Shown piece after piece: positions 1 through 8,806 of a stretch of 64,000 bases of DNA. This DNA comes from Phenylobacterium sp. RIFCSPHIGHO2_01_FULL_69_31 (GTDB taxonomy: Bacteria > Pseudomonadota > Alphaproteobacteria > Caulobacterales > Caulobacteraceae). The number at the start of each line of letters is the position of its first letter. Within the stretch, counting starts at the first letter, position 1. Where the stretch lies: contig NZ_MHXN01000032.1 of assembly GCF_001824475.1 (NCBI RefSeq), positions 113,259-177,258 of the forward strand. Reading direction: 5' to 3'. A model generated the notes under the pieces. It was not told the DNA's origin. It did no database searches and saw only the letters and a program-made list of their open reading frames with translations. A program made the position numbers and the translations under genes.

Positions 1-87
1 CACACGCATGGCGGGAACTCGCTCAGACCCTCCTAACCAAGAAGATTAAGCGTGAGGTGACGGGCGTCATTTACCCTGTGGGCCAAG

Positions 88-489
88 ATGTTCGAACGGC
101 CCCTCTCCCTGCCGGCCCCGTCAGCCCTCCCCCGCGCCTTCTACGCGCCGGTCGGCGCGGCCATGGGCGCGGTCATGCTCGCGCTATCGCTCAGCCCGCT
201 GACCGAGCCGTTTCTGGCGCGGTTGCTGCTGTTCTACGTCGGCACGGCCGCCGCTTACGCGCTGATGCCCTACATCCGTCGCGGCGACATCCCGCTGGTG
301 GCGGCGTGGGTGGTGCTGCTGGCCGAACTGGCGCCCTGCGTGGCGGGCGAGATGATCTCCCCCATCAAGGTCACCGCCGACGTTCTGGGCGTGGCGATGG
401 CTGCTGGCCCGATCTATGTGGCGCGGCTGCGACAGGTCCAGCAGGGCGACGTGCGGCCCGGCGGGCGCCGGGCCACCGAGGCCGGCTAG
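88..489 (+). CDS. Small integral membrane protein, unknown function
   Basis: A 133-residue protein with hydrophobic stretches at about residues 18-35, 42-62 and 68-85, so probably three to four membrane spans, followed by a basic C-terminal tail (about residues 110-133, rich in Arg and Gly). I recognise no family motif. The ATG at 88 follows a poor Shine-Dalgarno region, so the start is uncertain. It converges on the SDR gene to its right with only 3 bp between the stop codons. An overlapping longer frame beginning at 57 is Arg/Gly/Pro-rich and looks like a shadow. Confidence 0.6.
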   Translation: MFERPLSLPAPSALPRAFYAPVGAAMGAVMLALSLSPLTEPFLARLLLFYVGTAAAYALMPYIRRGDIPLVAAWVVLLAELAPCVAGEMISPIKVTADVLGVAMAAGPIYVARLRQVQQGDVRPGGRRATEAG

Positions 490-492
490 AGC

Positions 493-1263
493 CTAGAAGT
501 TCGCGCGGCTCGAGATCGCGCCGTCGACCACCATGTTGATGCCGGTGGTGAACGCCGAGCGCGGGCTGGCCAGGAACACCGCGGCCGCCGCGATCTCCTC
601 GGGCGTCGCCATGCGGCCGGTGGGATTGCGCTTGATCATCTGTTCGAAGAAGTCGGGCATGCCGGCCTTCACCTGGCCCCAGACGCCGCCCTCGAAGAAC
701 ACCGTGCCCGGCGAGACCACGTTGCAGCGCACCTTCTTCGGGGCCTCTTCCCGCGCCACGCCCTTGGCGAAGTGGATGAGCGCCGCCTTCATGGCCCCGT
801 AGGCGTCAGGCCGGCTGGCCTCGGCCGCCGAGATCGACGAGGTGATCAGGAAGCAGGCGTCGCCAGTCGCTGCCGCGGCCTTCTCCAGGTGCGGACGAGC
901 CGCCTCGAAGGTTCGGACGGCGCCCAGGATGTCGACGTCGAACATCGCCTTCCAGGTGTCCTCGCCGTTGCCATTGACCAGGGCGCTGGCGTTGGAGACC
1001 AGCACGTCGATCCCGCCCAGCGCCTCGGCGGCCGCGCCGATGAAGGCTTTCAGGGCCGGACCGTCGACGATGTCCACCACCTGGCCGAACGCCTTCACGC
1101 CCTTGGCCTCCAGCGCCCCAACCGTCTCGGCGACCTGATCGGCCTTGCGGGCGCAGATGGCCACGTTGGCGCCCTCGTCGGCGAAGCACTCGGCGATCGC
1201 CCGCCCGATGCCGCGCGTCGCGCCGGTGACCACGACGTTCTTGCCCTTGAGCTGCAGGTCCAT
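493..1263 (-). CDS. SDR family NAD(P)-dependent oxidoreductase
   Basis: A 256-residue classical short-chain dehydrogenase/reductase. The cofactor motif TGATRGIGRAIAE is near residue 14. The usual NNAG is replaced by SNAS near residue 90. The catalytic Ser sits in a SSIS segment and the Tyr/Lys pair in DAYGAMKAA. The C-terminus ends in the typical VVDGA segment. The start ATG is preceded by AAGGGAA about 5 nt upstream. It lies 44 bp downstream of the malonyl-CoA-synthetase-like gene on the same strand, so the two are probably co-transcribed. The substrate cannot be told from sequence; a 3-hydroxyacyl or 3-oxoacyl thioester would fit the neighbour. Confidence 0.85.
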   Translation of the reverse strand: MDLQLKGKNVVVTGATRGIGRAIAECFADEGANVAICARKADQVAETVGALEAKGVKAFGQVVDIVDGPALKAFIGAAAEALGGIDVLVSNASALVNGNGEDTWKAMFDVDILGAVRTFEAARPHLEKAAAATGDACFLITSSISAAEASRPDAYGAMKAALIHFAKGVAREEAPKKVRCNVVSPGTVFFEGGVWGQVKAGMPDFFEQMIKRNPTGRMATPEEIAAAAVFLASPRSAFTTGINMVVDGAISSRANF

Positions 1264-1307
1264 ACCGTTCCCTTCCCTTGGTTGCGGCCGGGAACCTGCC
1301 CGAACTC

Positions 1308-2723
1308 TCAGTCCTCGAACAGGCGTTCGTAGCGCTCGCGCAGCAGGTTCTTCTGGACCTTGCCCATGGCGTTCCGCGGCAGATCGTCCACGAACACCAC
1401 CCGCTTGGGCGCCTTGTAGGCGGCAAGCTGCCGCCGGGCCTCGGCGATGATCGCCGCCTCGTCGCCCTGCCCCATCACCACCGCCACAACGCCCTCGCCG
1501 AAATCCCGGTGCGGCACGCCGATGATGGCGCTCTCGACGACGCCGGGCAATTCATCCAGCACCAGTTCCACTTCCTTGGGATAGACGTTGTAGCCGCCCG
1601 AGATGATCAGGTCCTTGGCGCGGCCCGAGATCCAGACCCGGCCATCGGGGTCCTGGCGGCCCACGTCGCCGGTGATGAAGAAGCCGTCGGCGGTGAACTC
1701 CTCGGCCGTCTTCTCCGGCATCCGCCAGTAGCCGGAGAAGACGCTGGGCCCACGGATCTGGATGACGCCGGTCTCCTCGCCGCCGCCGATGCGAAGCTCG
1801 ACGCCGGGCAGCGGATAGCCCACCGAGCCTGCGATCCGCTCGCCGCGCAGCGGGTTGGTGGTGATGATCACCGCCTCGCTCATCCCGTAGCGCTCCAGGA
1901 TGCGCTGGCCGATTCGCGCCTCGAACTCGGCGAACGTCGAGGGCAGAAGGGGCGCAGAGCCCGAAATGAACAGCCGCACGCCGTCGGCCTTCTCTCGCGT
2001 GAAGCCGGGGTTGGTGAGGAGCCGGGTGTAGAACGTGGGCACGCCCATCATGACCGTCGCACGGTCGAGACCGGCCAGCACCTCCGCATCGGCGAACTTC
2101 GGCAGCCAGACCATGGGGCAGCCGCTGAGCAGCGCGCAATGCAGCGCCACGAACAGCCCGTGGACGTGGAAGATCGGCAGGGCGTGCAGAAGGACGTCGT
2201 CGGAGGTGAAGCCCCAGGCGGAATGCAGCGCCAGAGCGTTCTCCGCCAGGTTCCCGTGGCTCAGGATCGCCCCCTTGGAGCGCCCCGTGGTGCCCGAGGT
2301 GTAGATCAGCGAGGCCAGGTCACCGCCGGCGCGGGGCACGCTCGTTTCGAGAGGCGCGAACGCCGCGGCCTCGGCGATCCAGGCCGGCGGGTCGGTGACG
2401 AACACCTTCGGCTCGGCGTCCTGCAGGAAATAGTCGACCTCGCTCGGCGTGTAGGCGCTGTTGAGCGGCAGGAACACGGCCCCCGCCTTGAGCACGCCCA
2501 GGTAGATCATGATGGCTTCGGCGCTCTTATCGGCCTGCAGCGCCACGCGGTCGCCGGCCTGGACGCCCTCAGCGACCAGCCGCCCCGCCACCTGCGCGGC
2601 GCCCGCTTCCAGCGCCCCGTAGCTGATCTCCCCACCGTCGCTCAGCAGGAAACAGGGTCTCGAACGGTCAGCGGGGAAGCGGCTGGCCAGTAGGTCGTAG
2701 AGATTGGCGGAGGCTTGCGGCAT
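1308..2723 (-). CDS. Acyl-CoA synthetase, malonyl-CoA synthetase (MatB)-like
   Basis: A 471-residue ANL-superfamily adenylate-forming ligase. The P-loop YTSGTTGRSKGA is near residue 170, the A5 motif RYGMSEA near 285, the STGD-like TGD of A7 in FFITGDVG, the A8 hinge GRAKDLIISGGYNVYP near 370, and the A10 lysine in NAMGKVQK near the C-terminus. The short length, the RYGMSE...NPL sequence and the SVGYPLPGV segment resemble malonyl-CoA synthetases, which ligate malonate and CoA at the expense of ATP. AGGAGG precedes the ATG by 6 nt. It is divergent from an amidase with a 47-bp gap. Another short dicarboxylate or fatty acid as substrate cannot be excluded. Confidence 0.8.
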   Translation of the reverse strand: MPQASANLYDLLASRFPADRSRPCFLLSDGGEISYGALEAGAAQVAGRLVAEGVQAGDRVALQADKSAEAIMIYLGVLKAGAVFLPLNSAYTPSEVDYFLQDAEPKVFVTDPPAWIAEAAAFAPLETSVPRAGGDLASLIYTSGTTGRSKGAILSHGNLAENALALHSAWGFTSDDVLLHALPIFHVHGLFVALHCALLSGCPMVWLPKFADAEVLAGLDRATVMMGVPTFYTRLLTNPGFTREKADGVRLFISGSAPLLPSTFAEFEARIGQRILERYGMSEAVIITTNPLRGERIAGSVGYPLPGVELRIGGGEETGVIQIRGPSVFSGYWRMPEKTAEEFTADGFFITGDVGRQDPDGRVWISGRAKDLIISGGYNVYPKEVELVLDELPGVVESAIIGVPHRDFGEGVVAVVMGQGDEAAIIAEARRQLAAYKAPKRVVFVDDLPRNAMGKVQKNLLRERYERLFED

Positions 2724-2770
2724 GGCGGCCCTCCTAGCGCGCCGGAACGGCGCTTGCGATAGTCCTACTC

Positions 2771-4051
2771 ATGACTCCCGACGAGGCGCTCGCCCGCATC
2801 CGCCGCTACGACGGCCGCCTGAAGGCCTTCGTGCAGGTGTTCGACCCGCCGCTGACGGGCGATGCAGCCACCGGCCCTGTCATCGCGATAAAGGACCTGT
2901 TCGACGTGGCCGACGTGCCCACCGGCGGGGGTGCGCGCGTACCGCTGGATCCCAGCCCGGCGCACCACGCCGCGGTCGTCGAGCGGCTGCTGCAGGCCGG
3001 CTATGTGGCGGTAGGCAAGGCCCATACGGTGGAACTGGCCTACGGCGGCTGGGGCACCAACCGGGCGGTCGGCGCGCCGTGGAATCCCTGGGACTCCGAG
3101 GTGCATCGCGCGCCCGGCGGCTCCTCGTCCGGGTCGGCCGTGGCGGTCGCGGCAGGTCTCTGCGACGCGGCCCTGGGCAGCGACACCGGCGGCTCGGTGC
3201 GCATCCCGGCGGCGACCTGCGGCGTGGTGGGCCTGAAGCCCGGGCGCGGGCTGGTCAGCCTGAAAGGCGTCCATCCGCTCAGCCCGGCCCTCGATACGGT
3301 GGGGGTGCTGGCGCGCGACGTGGCGACGGCGGCGAGGGCCTTGGCGGTCATCTCCGGCCCCGACGGGGAGGCGGCCGTGCGCGGCCCGTTCGACGCCGAG
3401 ACGGCGCTCAGCACCGACGTCCGCGGACGTCGCCTCGCCGCCATCCCACTGGACGCGCTGGGCGAGGTCCATCCGGAAATCGGACGACTTTATCTGGACG
3501 CGCTCGACCGCCTGCGCAGCGCCGGCCTTGCCGTGGAGATCGTCAGCCCGCCACAGACCCTGGATCACTCGTTCACGCCCAACGGCATGCTGATGGCCGG
3601 CGAAGGCTGGCGCATCTGGAAGGACCGGATCGAGGCCTACGGCGAGATCATGGATCCCTGGATCGTCCGCCGGTTCGAAGCCGGCCGTGAGATCTCGGAC
3701 GAGCGCCTCGCCGAGGCGCATCTGCGCCGTGAGGCCGACCAGCAAGAGTTTCACGCCTGGCTGGCGGGCTACGACGCCCTGGCCTGCCCCACCTGCCCGA
3801 TCCCGGCGCCGCCTATCGACGCCGTGGACGAGACGGTCTCGCCGCTCAGCCGCCTCACGCGGGCGGCCAACTACCTGGACCTGCCGGGCATCAGCGTGCC
3901 CTGCGGTTTGACCGACGCCGGCCTGCCGGTGGGGATGCAGATCCTGGGTCGCCCGCGCGATGAGGCCTCCGTGGTGGCGATGGGCGCGGCCTTCGAGAAG
4001 GTTTCAGGCTGGAATGGCCGCACGCCCGACTTGGCGGGTTTCACCAGTTAG
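2771..4051 (+). CDS. Amidase signature enzyme, possible malonamidase
   Basis: A 426-residue amidase-signature serine hydrolase. The catalytic triad is visible: Lys41 in VIAIKDLFD, cis-Ser118 in GGSSSGSA, and nucleophile Ser142 in SDTGGSVRIPA. The 24-residue spacing between the two serines is the family standard. The length is close to malonamidase E2, and the divergent neighbour resembles malonyl-CoA synthetase, so malonamate hydrolysis to malonate and ammonia is a reasonable guess. Many amidase-signature enzymes have other substrates (allophanate, indoleacetamide, aryl amides). The stop codon overlaps that of the convergent PAP2 gene by 4 bp. Confidence 0.85.
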   Translation: MTPDEALARIRRYDGRLKAFVQVFDPPLTGDAATGPVIAIKDLFDVADVPTGGGARVPLDPSPAHHAAVVERLLQAGYVAVGKAHTVELAYGGWGTNRAVGAPWNPWDSEVHRAPGGSSSGSAVAVAAGLCDAALGSDTGGSVRIPAATCGVVGLKPGRGLVSLKGVHPLSPALDTVGVLARDVATAARALAVISGPDGEAAVRGPFDAETALSTDVRGRRLAAIPLDALGEVHPEIGRLYLDALDRLRSAGLAVEIVSPPQTLDHSFTPNGMLMAGEGWRIWKDRIEAYGEIMDPWIVRRFEAGREISDERLAEAHLRREADQQEFHAWLAGYDALACPTCPIPAPPIDAVDETVSPLSRLTRAANYLDLPGISVPCGLTDAGLPVGMQILGRPRDEASVVAMGAAFEKVSGWNGRTPDLAGFTS

Positions 4052-4752
4052 CTGCCCCGCGTTGGGGCGTGCAGCGCTCGGAGCACGATCCAGCCGACCA
4101 GGGCCCAGAGCGCGCCCAGGCACCAGCCGCCCAGCACGTCGCTGGGCCAGTGGACGCCGAGATAGACCCGGCTGAAGCCGACGCCCACGACCACCAACGC
4201 GGCCAGCACATAGGCCAGCGCCTTGCTGCGCCGACGCGGCTCCAGGCTCGCGACCAGCATGGCCAGGGTCAGGAAGGCGGCCGTCGACATGGTCGAGTGA
4301 CCGCTCGGGAAACTCGCCGAATAGACATAGGCCTCATGCGGGACGAGGTCGGGCCGCGGCCGTCCATACAGCATCTTGCTCAGGTCGCTCGACGCCCAGG
4401 CCGCCAGCACCGCGCCCGCCATGACGAGCGCGTGGATGCGCTTCTTATGGAAAAGGAAGGCCAGGACCGAAACGACCGTGATCACCACCACCAGCGCGGT
4501 GCCGCCCAGCGCGGTGATGTCGCGGACCGCCTCCTCGACGTTCCGCGAGCCGATGGGGTCGCTGGGGTCCGCCGGATTGCGCAGCATGAGGATCAGCCGC
4601 CGGTCGACGGCATCGATCTCGCCCTCCGACATCTCCTCGGCGAGATTCAGGAATGTCCAGAGCGCGCCTGTGGCCAGCACGAGTCCGATCAGGACGCGCG
4701 CCTCGAAACGCTTCACGAAACGCCACAGCTGCGCCGGCGTCAGCCTCACCAT
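4048..4752 (-). CDS. PAP2-family membrane phosphatase
   Basis: A 234-residue integral membrane protein carrying the three phosphatase motifs of the PAP2/vanadium-haloperoxidase family in order: KMLYGRPRP near residue 125, PSGH near 150, and SRVYLGVHWPSD near 200. Five to six hydrophobic segments are present. The family dephosphorylates lipid phosphates or undecaprenyl pyrophosphate at the periplasmic face of the inner membrane; the substrate here is not determined. The N-terminus has a basic amphipathic stretch before the first span. The 3' end overlaps the amidase stop. Confidence 0.88.
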   Translation of the reverse strand: MVRLTPAQLWRFVKRFEARVLIGLVLATGALWTFLNLAEEMSEGEIDAVDRRLILMLRNPADPSDPIGSRNVEEAVRDITALGGTALVVVITVVSVLAFLFHKKRIHALVMAGAVLAAWASSDLSKMLYGRPRPDLVPHEAYVYSASFPSGHSTMSTAAFLTLAMLVASLEPRRRSKALAYVLAALVVVGVGFSRVYLGVHWPSDVLGGWCLGALWALVGWIVLRALHAPTRGS

Positions 4753-4790
4753 GTCGTCAGGCTAGTGATCCCGTCCTGTCCGGGCAACGG

Positions 4791-4970
4791 TCACGCCGTC
4801 AGGAAGTCGCTGCCGGCCGACCGGAGGGTGTTGTCGACGGCGGCCTGCGCGGCCGCCTGCGTATCGTGCGCCCCGTCGGCCACCGTCACGCCATCCTCGT
4901 CATATACGGACCAGCGCCAGACATCGGCGTCATGGCTGAGGGAATAGGCGAGGAGTTTTTCGTCACGCAT
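4791..4970 (-). CDS. Small conserved-looking protein, unknown function
   Basis: A 59-residue acidic protein if translation starts at the ATG at 4970, which has GGAGGA 5 nt upstream; a start 20 codons earlier (5030) is possible but has no comparable ribosome site. The sequence carries Trp/Tyr-rich strands (VWRWSVYDEDG), a helix rich in Ala and Gln (about residues 34-50), and no cysteines. It resembles the many tiny cytoplasmic proteins of Caulobacterales with no assigned function. It stands alone between PAP2 and the hydroxy-acid oxidase. Confidence 0.6.
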   Translation of the reverse strand: MRDEKLLAYSLSHDADVWRWSVYDEDGVTVADGAHDTQAAAQAAVDNTLRSAGSDFLTA

Positions 4971-5081
4971 GCCCGTCCTCCGAAACCCAAGCGGGTCCAG
5001 AACTCGCAAGGTAGGCAAAGGGTTTCGCACTGCACAATAGAATTCGCCTGATGGCGAACAACGCTCGCGCCAGGCGCGATC

Positions 5082-6224
5082 CTACCCCTCGTCGAGCAGG
5101 CTCCTGCCCGCGTTTCGGACATCGGTGCAGCCGGTGAGGATCATGGCGACCGCCAACTCGGCCCTGAGGACGTCCAGCATCTTCTCGACCGCCGGCTGTC
5201 CGCCCGCACCCAACGCCCACGCCCATGGGCGACCGACGAAACAGGCCTTCGCACCCAGCGCCAGGGCCTTCAGCACATCCAGGCCGGAGCGGACGCCGCC
5301 GTCCATGTAGACCTCCACGTCGCCCCCCACCGCCTGGGCGATGCGCGGCAGGGCGGAGATCGAGGATTTCACGCCGTCGAGCTGGCGGCCGCCGTGGTTG
5401 GAAACCACCAGGCCCTGAGCGCCGGCGCGCACCGCGTCGCGCGCGTCCTCGGGATCCAGGACGCCCTTGACCACGATCGGGCCGTCCCAAGTCTCTCGCA
5501 CCCAGTCCATGTCCTTCCACGTGACCGACCGGTCGAAGTTCTTGGCGATCCAGGCCAGGAAGTCCGTCACCCGCCGCCCCTCGGTCACAGCGCCTTGGAC
5601 CGAGCCCAGGGTATGGGGGCGCCCATGGACGAACACATCCCAGGTCCAGCCAGGGTGGGTGATCCCGTCCCAGGCCTGGGTCAGCGCCGCTCGCAAGGGT
5701 CCAGCGCCCGAGAAGCCGGAGCGGATGTCCCGATAGCGCGAGCCCGGGGTCGGCAGGTCCACCGTGAACACCAGCACCGGCGAGCCCACGGCCTTGGCCC
5801 GCTGCAGCAGCTCGCGCATGTAGCCGCGGTCCTTCAGCATGTAGAGCTGGAACCAGGGCGGCGCGCCGGTGGCCGCGACCTCCTCGACGGAACAGACGCC
5901 TACGGTCGAGAGGCAGAAGGGCACGCCCGCCGCCGCCGCCGCCCGCGCGGCCTGGGTCTCGCCGCGCCGGGCGTACATGCCGGCCATGCCGACCGGCGCC
6001 AGCCCCACGGGCATCTTCAAGGTCTGGCCCAGGGTCTGGACCGTCATGTCGAGCTTGGTGGTGTCGCGCATCACCAACTGGCGCAGGGCGATCGCTTCCA
6101 GGTCGGCCACGTTGCGCCGCAGCGTCTCCTCGGCGTAGGAGCCGCCGTCGATGTATTCGAAGAAGATGTGCGGCAGCCTGCGCCGCGCCAGCTCGCGATA
6201 GTCCGAGACCGAAGCCGCCTTCAT
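5082..6224 (-). CDS. lldD: FMN-dependent alpha-hydroxy-acid dehydrogenase (L-lactate dehydrogenase type)
   Basis: A 380-residue TIM-barrel flavoprotein of the glycolate oxidase / L-lactate dehydrogenase family. Visible signatures are the N-terminal DYRELARRRLP and YIDGGSYAEET segments, the QLYMLKDRG flavin-site region, the invariant VVKGVLDPEDA lysine region, and the active-site SNHGGRQLDG with the catalytic His near residue 270. The start at 6224 has GGGAGG 6 nt upstream; the reading frame runs on to 6341, but that extension is low-complexity and overlaps the next gene. It oxidises a 2-hydroxy acid to a 2-oxo acid, passing electrons to quinone or oxygen. L-lactate is the default guess; mandelate or glycolate are possible. 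Confidence 0.82.
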   Translation of the reverse strand: MKAASVSDYRELARRRLPHIFFEYIDGGSYAEETLRRNVADLEAIALRQLVMRDTTKLDMTVQTLGQTLKMPVGLAPVGMAGMYARRGETQAARAAAAAGVPFCLSTVGVCSVEEVAATGAPPWFQLYMLKDRGYMRELLQRAKAVGSPVLVFTVDLPTPGSRYRDIRSGFSGAGPLRAALTQAWDGITHPGWTWDVFVHGRPHTLGSVQGAVTEGRRVTDFLAWIAKNFDRSVTWKDMDWVRETWDGPIVVKGVLDPEDARDAVRAGAQGLVVSNHGGRQLDGVKSSISALPRIAQAVGGDVEVYMDGGVRSGLDVLKALALGAKACFVGRPWAWALGAGGQPAVEKMLDVLRAELAVAMILTGCTDVRNAGRSLLDEG

Positions 6225-6277
6225 GTGGGCCCTCCCCGCCGGGCGGTTGTGGAACCCCCCGGCGCGCGGCGCAAGGC

Positions 6278-7054
6278 TCAGGCGCCTGCCGCCTCCGCGG
6301 CCGGGGCGGCCGTCGCGGGCCGGGGACCCAGCACGATCCACACCTGGTGCGAGCGGGCCACTAGCCGCCCCTGGGCGTCGAACAAGGCGGTGCCGGCGAT
6401 CTCTTTGCGGCCGTCCTTCAGGATCGGCCAGGCGAGGACGATGTACTCCTCCCCCGCCCTGATGGGCGCGACCACCTCGCCGGTCATGGTGCCCAAGAGG
6501 GCCCCGTGGCGGCCTTCCCTCTCGACCCAGGCGAAGTAGCCCGGACAGTCGAGCGCGGCCCAGACCACCTCTGCTCCCACGGTCCCGTCGGCGGCGGCGA
6601 AGTTGCGATGCGGCGTCCAGGTGCAGGCCACGAGGCCGGTCTCCGCACCCTCCAGCTGGCCGGGCAGCACGCGCAGGCCATCACCCTCCTCCCGCCCCGT
6701 GCCGCAGGTGAAACAGATCGGATGCACGCGGTTCGTCAGACCGATATGGCGCTCGGCCGCCGCGCGGGCCGCCTCCAGGCTCGGCGCCGGCGGTGGCTCG
6801 GGCAGCGCCTGGGTCGCCGGCCCCCCTTGGCCGATGACCGCATCGGCCTCGCCCAGCAGGACGTTGGCGCCGCCCCGCGTTTCCAGATTCAATTCGGAGT
6901 CGAGGGGGATCGGCGCGCGGAGGACCGCTGTCACCGGACCGTCCAGTCCCTTGGAAAGCACCCCGCACACATAGCCGCCATTGCCGGAGTTCGGCGGGCC
7001 GCAGAATTGGCGGCCGATCGTGATCTTGCTCAAAGTCGAAGCCCACACGCTCAA
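6278..7054 (-). CDS. Hotdog-fold thioesterase-like protein
   Basis: Up to 258 residues. The N-terminal half contains NSGNGGYVCG and a run of charged beta-strand-like segments. The middle has a CFTCGTGREEGDGL motif (about residues 125-140) with two cysteines and an HP upstream. The C-terminal half looks like a second hotdog repeat (VAPIRAGEEYIVLAW, GRLVARSHQVW), so a double-hotdog thioesterase or dehydratase fold is suspected by family resemblance only. The first codon in the frame is TTG at 7054; GTG at 7048 and TTG at 7033 are alternatives and none has a strong Shine-Dalgarno. Confidence 0.55.
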   Translation of the reverse strand: MSVWASTLSKITIGRQFCGPPNSGNGGYVCGVLSKGLDGPVTAVLRAPIPLDSELNLETRGGANVLLGEADAVIGQGGPATQALPEPPPAPSLEAARAAAERHIGLTNRVHPICFTCGTGREEGDGLRVLPGQLEGAETGLVACTWTPHRNFAAADGTVGAEVVWAALDCPGYFAWVEREGRHGALLGTMTGEVVAPIRAGEEYIVLAWPILKDGRKEIAGTALFDAQGRLVARSHQVWIVLGPRPATAAPAAEAAGA

Positions 7055-7205
7055 TGGATCAAATCAATGGGCCGGATTTCTCACGCTGACGCGGCGCGAG
7101 GGAAGCCAAAAACCTCATCCCGGCGTTGGACGGGACCAAGGGTCGCGCTAAAGGGCATGTGACAACCGCCCCGGCGGAATCGGACACCTTCGACGGAGAC
7201 TATCG

Positions 7206-7538
7206 GTGAGCGACCGGATCGAACGACCCTGGGCCCTGATGCGCCATCACGCGGGCTGGGCCGACGTGTTCCACATCGACAGCGAAACCGCCGACTCGAT
7301 CACCGGCTTCTATCCCGATCGCGAGACGGTGGGGCCGCCGGTGAACTATTCCACCCGCGCAGTCCTGGCCCGCTTCGGCTCGCTGGAAGCGGCCCGCGAG
7401 GCGCGTGAAGGCGCGGTCCTGGAATGGCGCAAGCATGACGCCGCGGTCCGCGAGGCCGAAACCAAGCTGCGTGAAGCCGAGAAGCTGCGCGAGGACGCCT
7501 GGCTCAACTGCCTGCGCGACGCCGCTGGCCGCAGCTGA
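7206..7538 (+). CDS. Hypothetical protein with C-terminal coiled coil
   Basis: A 110-residue soluble protein. Residues 1-50 are mixed and tryptophan-rich (WALMRHHAGWADVFH). Residues 55-100 form a strongly charged, Ala/Glu/Arg/Lys-rich helix with heptad character and repeated E-A-x-x-L-R-E-A segments, a likely coiled coil. The start codon is GTG (7206), preceded by GGAGA. No family recognised. It converges on the cytochrome b561 gene across a strong GC-rich hairpin. Confidence 0.65.
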   Translation: MSDRIERPWALMRHHAGWADVFHIDSETADSITGFYPDRETVGPPVNYSTRAVLARFGSLEAAREAREGAVLEWRKHDAAVREAETKLREAEKLREDAWLNCLRDAAGRS

Positions 7539-7547
7539 TCTCTGGAA

Positions 7548-7571
7548 GATGGCCGGGCCCGCCCGGCCATC
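7548..7571. terminator. GC-rich hairpin between convergent genes
   Basis: An 11-bp perfect inverted repeat (GATGGCCGGGC / GCCCGGCCATC) with a 2-nt loop lies between the convergent coiled-coil and cytochrome b561 genes. There is no long T-tract on either side, so it is either a weak bidirectional terminator or an mRNA 3'-end stabiliser. Confidence 0.5.
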
Positions 7572-7579
7572 CGCCCAAG

Positions 7580-8251
7580 CTAGAACCTAAAGCCCTTCGA
7601 AAGCGCCCAGGCGATGGCGGTCGCCAGGACGACGCCTGCGGCCAGTCGCCATGCGGGGGCGCGAGTCAGGCCTGGATCGCTGGGGAGCGTCCGTTTGCCG
7701 GTGACCATGGCCCCGATCAGGTTCGTCCGCTTCCAGATCCAGTAGAACAGCACCGCGGCGACGTGCAGGACAACCAGCGCCTGGAGCGCCCGGAAGCTGA
7801 GCTCGTGCCACTCCGCGATCTGCCGGCCGAGATCGAAGCTGACCCGATCCGAGAGCGGCCCACCCTCGAACGCGTCGACGTCCACCGCGAAGAGCCCCGT
7901 GCCGACCTGCACAAGCAGCACGGCGAGGATAGCCAGGACGCTGAGCGCGCCGAGCGGATTGTGGCCCGGCGTCGTCGCCACGTCCCGCCGTCCCACCGTA
8001 GCAGCGTACGCCGCCACGGCCCTCGGCCCCTTCACGAAGCTGGAGAACCTGGCGGCCCCGCCCCCGGCAACGCCCCAGTAGAGGCGGAACACCACGAGCC
8101 CGATGATCGCGTAGCCGCTCCACCGATGCCAGTTCATGTGGTCCTCGGAGGCCCACCAGGAAAACGCGATCAGCACGACCAGCAGCCAGTGGACGATCCG
8201 CACCGGACCGTCCCACAGCGTGGCCCGGACCCCGCCCGAAGGCTCGGCCAC
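7580..8251 (-). CDS. Cytochrome b561 / Ni-Fe hydrogenase-type cytochrome b
   Basis: A 223-residue membrane protein with four main hydrophobic segments (about residues 18-35, 45-62, 100-120, 150-172) and a fifth near the C-terminus. Candidate haem ligands are the His in VRIVHW, the His residues in DHMNWHRWSGY, the EWHELS His and the VVLHVAAV His, the usual layout of the b-type cytochrome family. It begins 2 bp after the stop of the cytochrome c' gene, so the two form an operon. Such pairs move electrons between the quinone pool and a periplasmic cytochrome. Confidence 0.85.
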   Translation of the reverse strand: MAEPSGGVRATLWDGPVRIVHWLLVVLIAFSWWASEDHMNWHRWSGYAIIGLVVFRLYWGVAGGGAARFSSFVKGPRAVAAYAATVGRRDVATTPGHNPLGALSVLAILAVLLVQVGTGLFAVDVDAFEGGPLSDRVSFDLGRQIAEWHELSFRALQALVVLHVAAVLFYWIWKRTNLIGAMVTGKRTLPSDPGLTRAPAWRLAAGVVLATAIAWALSKGFRF

Positions 8252-8253
8252 CG

Positions 8254-8769
8254 CTAGTCCTTCTTCTCTTGGCGGTACTTGTCGTGGCAGGCCTTGCAGG
8301 CGCCGCCCGTGGCGCGGACCTGCGCCTTCACGCCGTCGATGTCGCCCGCCGCCGCCAGCTGGTTCAGCTTGTTGGTCTGGGTCTGCAGGTTGGAGGACGC
8401 TGCGGTGAAACCGGCGGCGTCGCGCCAGATCTCGGGCCGGGCCTCGCTCATCGGACGAGCTTCCACGCCGCTGCCTCGCGGGAACCAGGTGGGGAGCTGG
8501 TTGGCCAGGCCGGACAGCGCCTTGGCGTTCGTCGCCACCACCGTCTTGTTGGGCGCACCTTTCCGGAGCTCGTCGTTCAGGGCCTTGAAGCTCGCACCCA
8601 TCTTCCGGAAGTTCTCATGCCGGGCGTAGGCAGCCTTGGTGGCCGGACTGGCGTTGGCCGGCAGCTTGTCGTCGTGGGCCACGGCCCCGCCGGCCGCCAC
8701 CGCCGCGCCGATGCCGACCGCGAGGGCCAGCGCCCACCCCTTGCTCATCGCCCACGCCATGCCGCTCAT
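8254..8769 (-). CDS. Cytochrome c' (class II c-type cytochrome)
   Basis: A 171-residue periplasmic protein. Residues 1-31 form a Sec signal peptide ending near AVAH; an internal Met at residue 8 could also be the start. The mature protein has the four-helix-bundle pattern of class II cytochromes, including RHENFRKMGASFKAL near residue 50. The haem-binding CKACH is at the extreme C-terminus, as in all cytochromes c'. Roles in the family include nitric oxide or oxygen binding and electron transfer. It is translated immediately before its cytochrome b561 partner. Confidence 0.9.
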   Translation of the reverse strand: MSGMAWAMSKGWALALAVGIGAAVAAGGAVAHDDKLPANASPATKAAYARHENFRKMGASFKALNDELRKGAPNKTVVATNAKALSGLANQLPTWFPRGSGVEARPMSEARPEIWRDAAGFTAASSNLQTQTNKLNQLAAAGDIDGVKAQVRATGGACKACHDKYRQEKKD

Positions 8770-8806
8770 CCTTTTTGGCCTATTGATGCGGTCGAGATTG
8801 AGGGTC

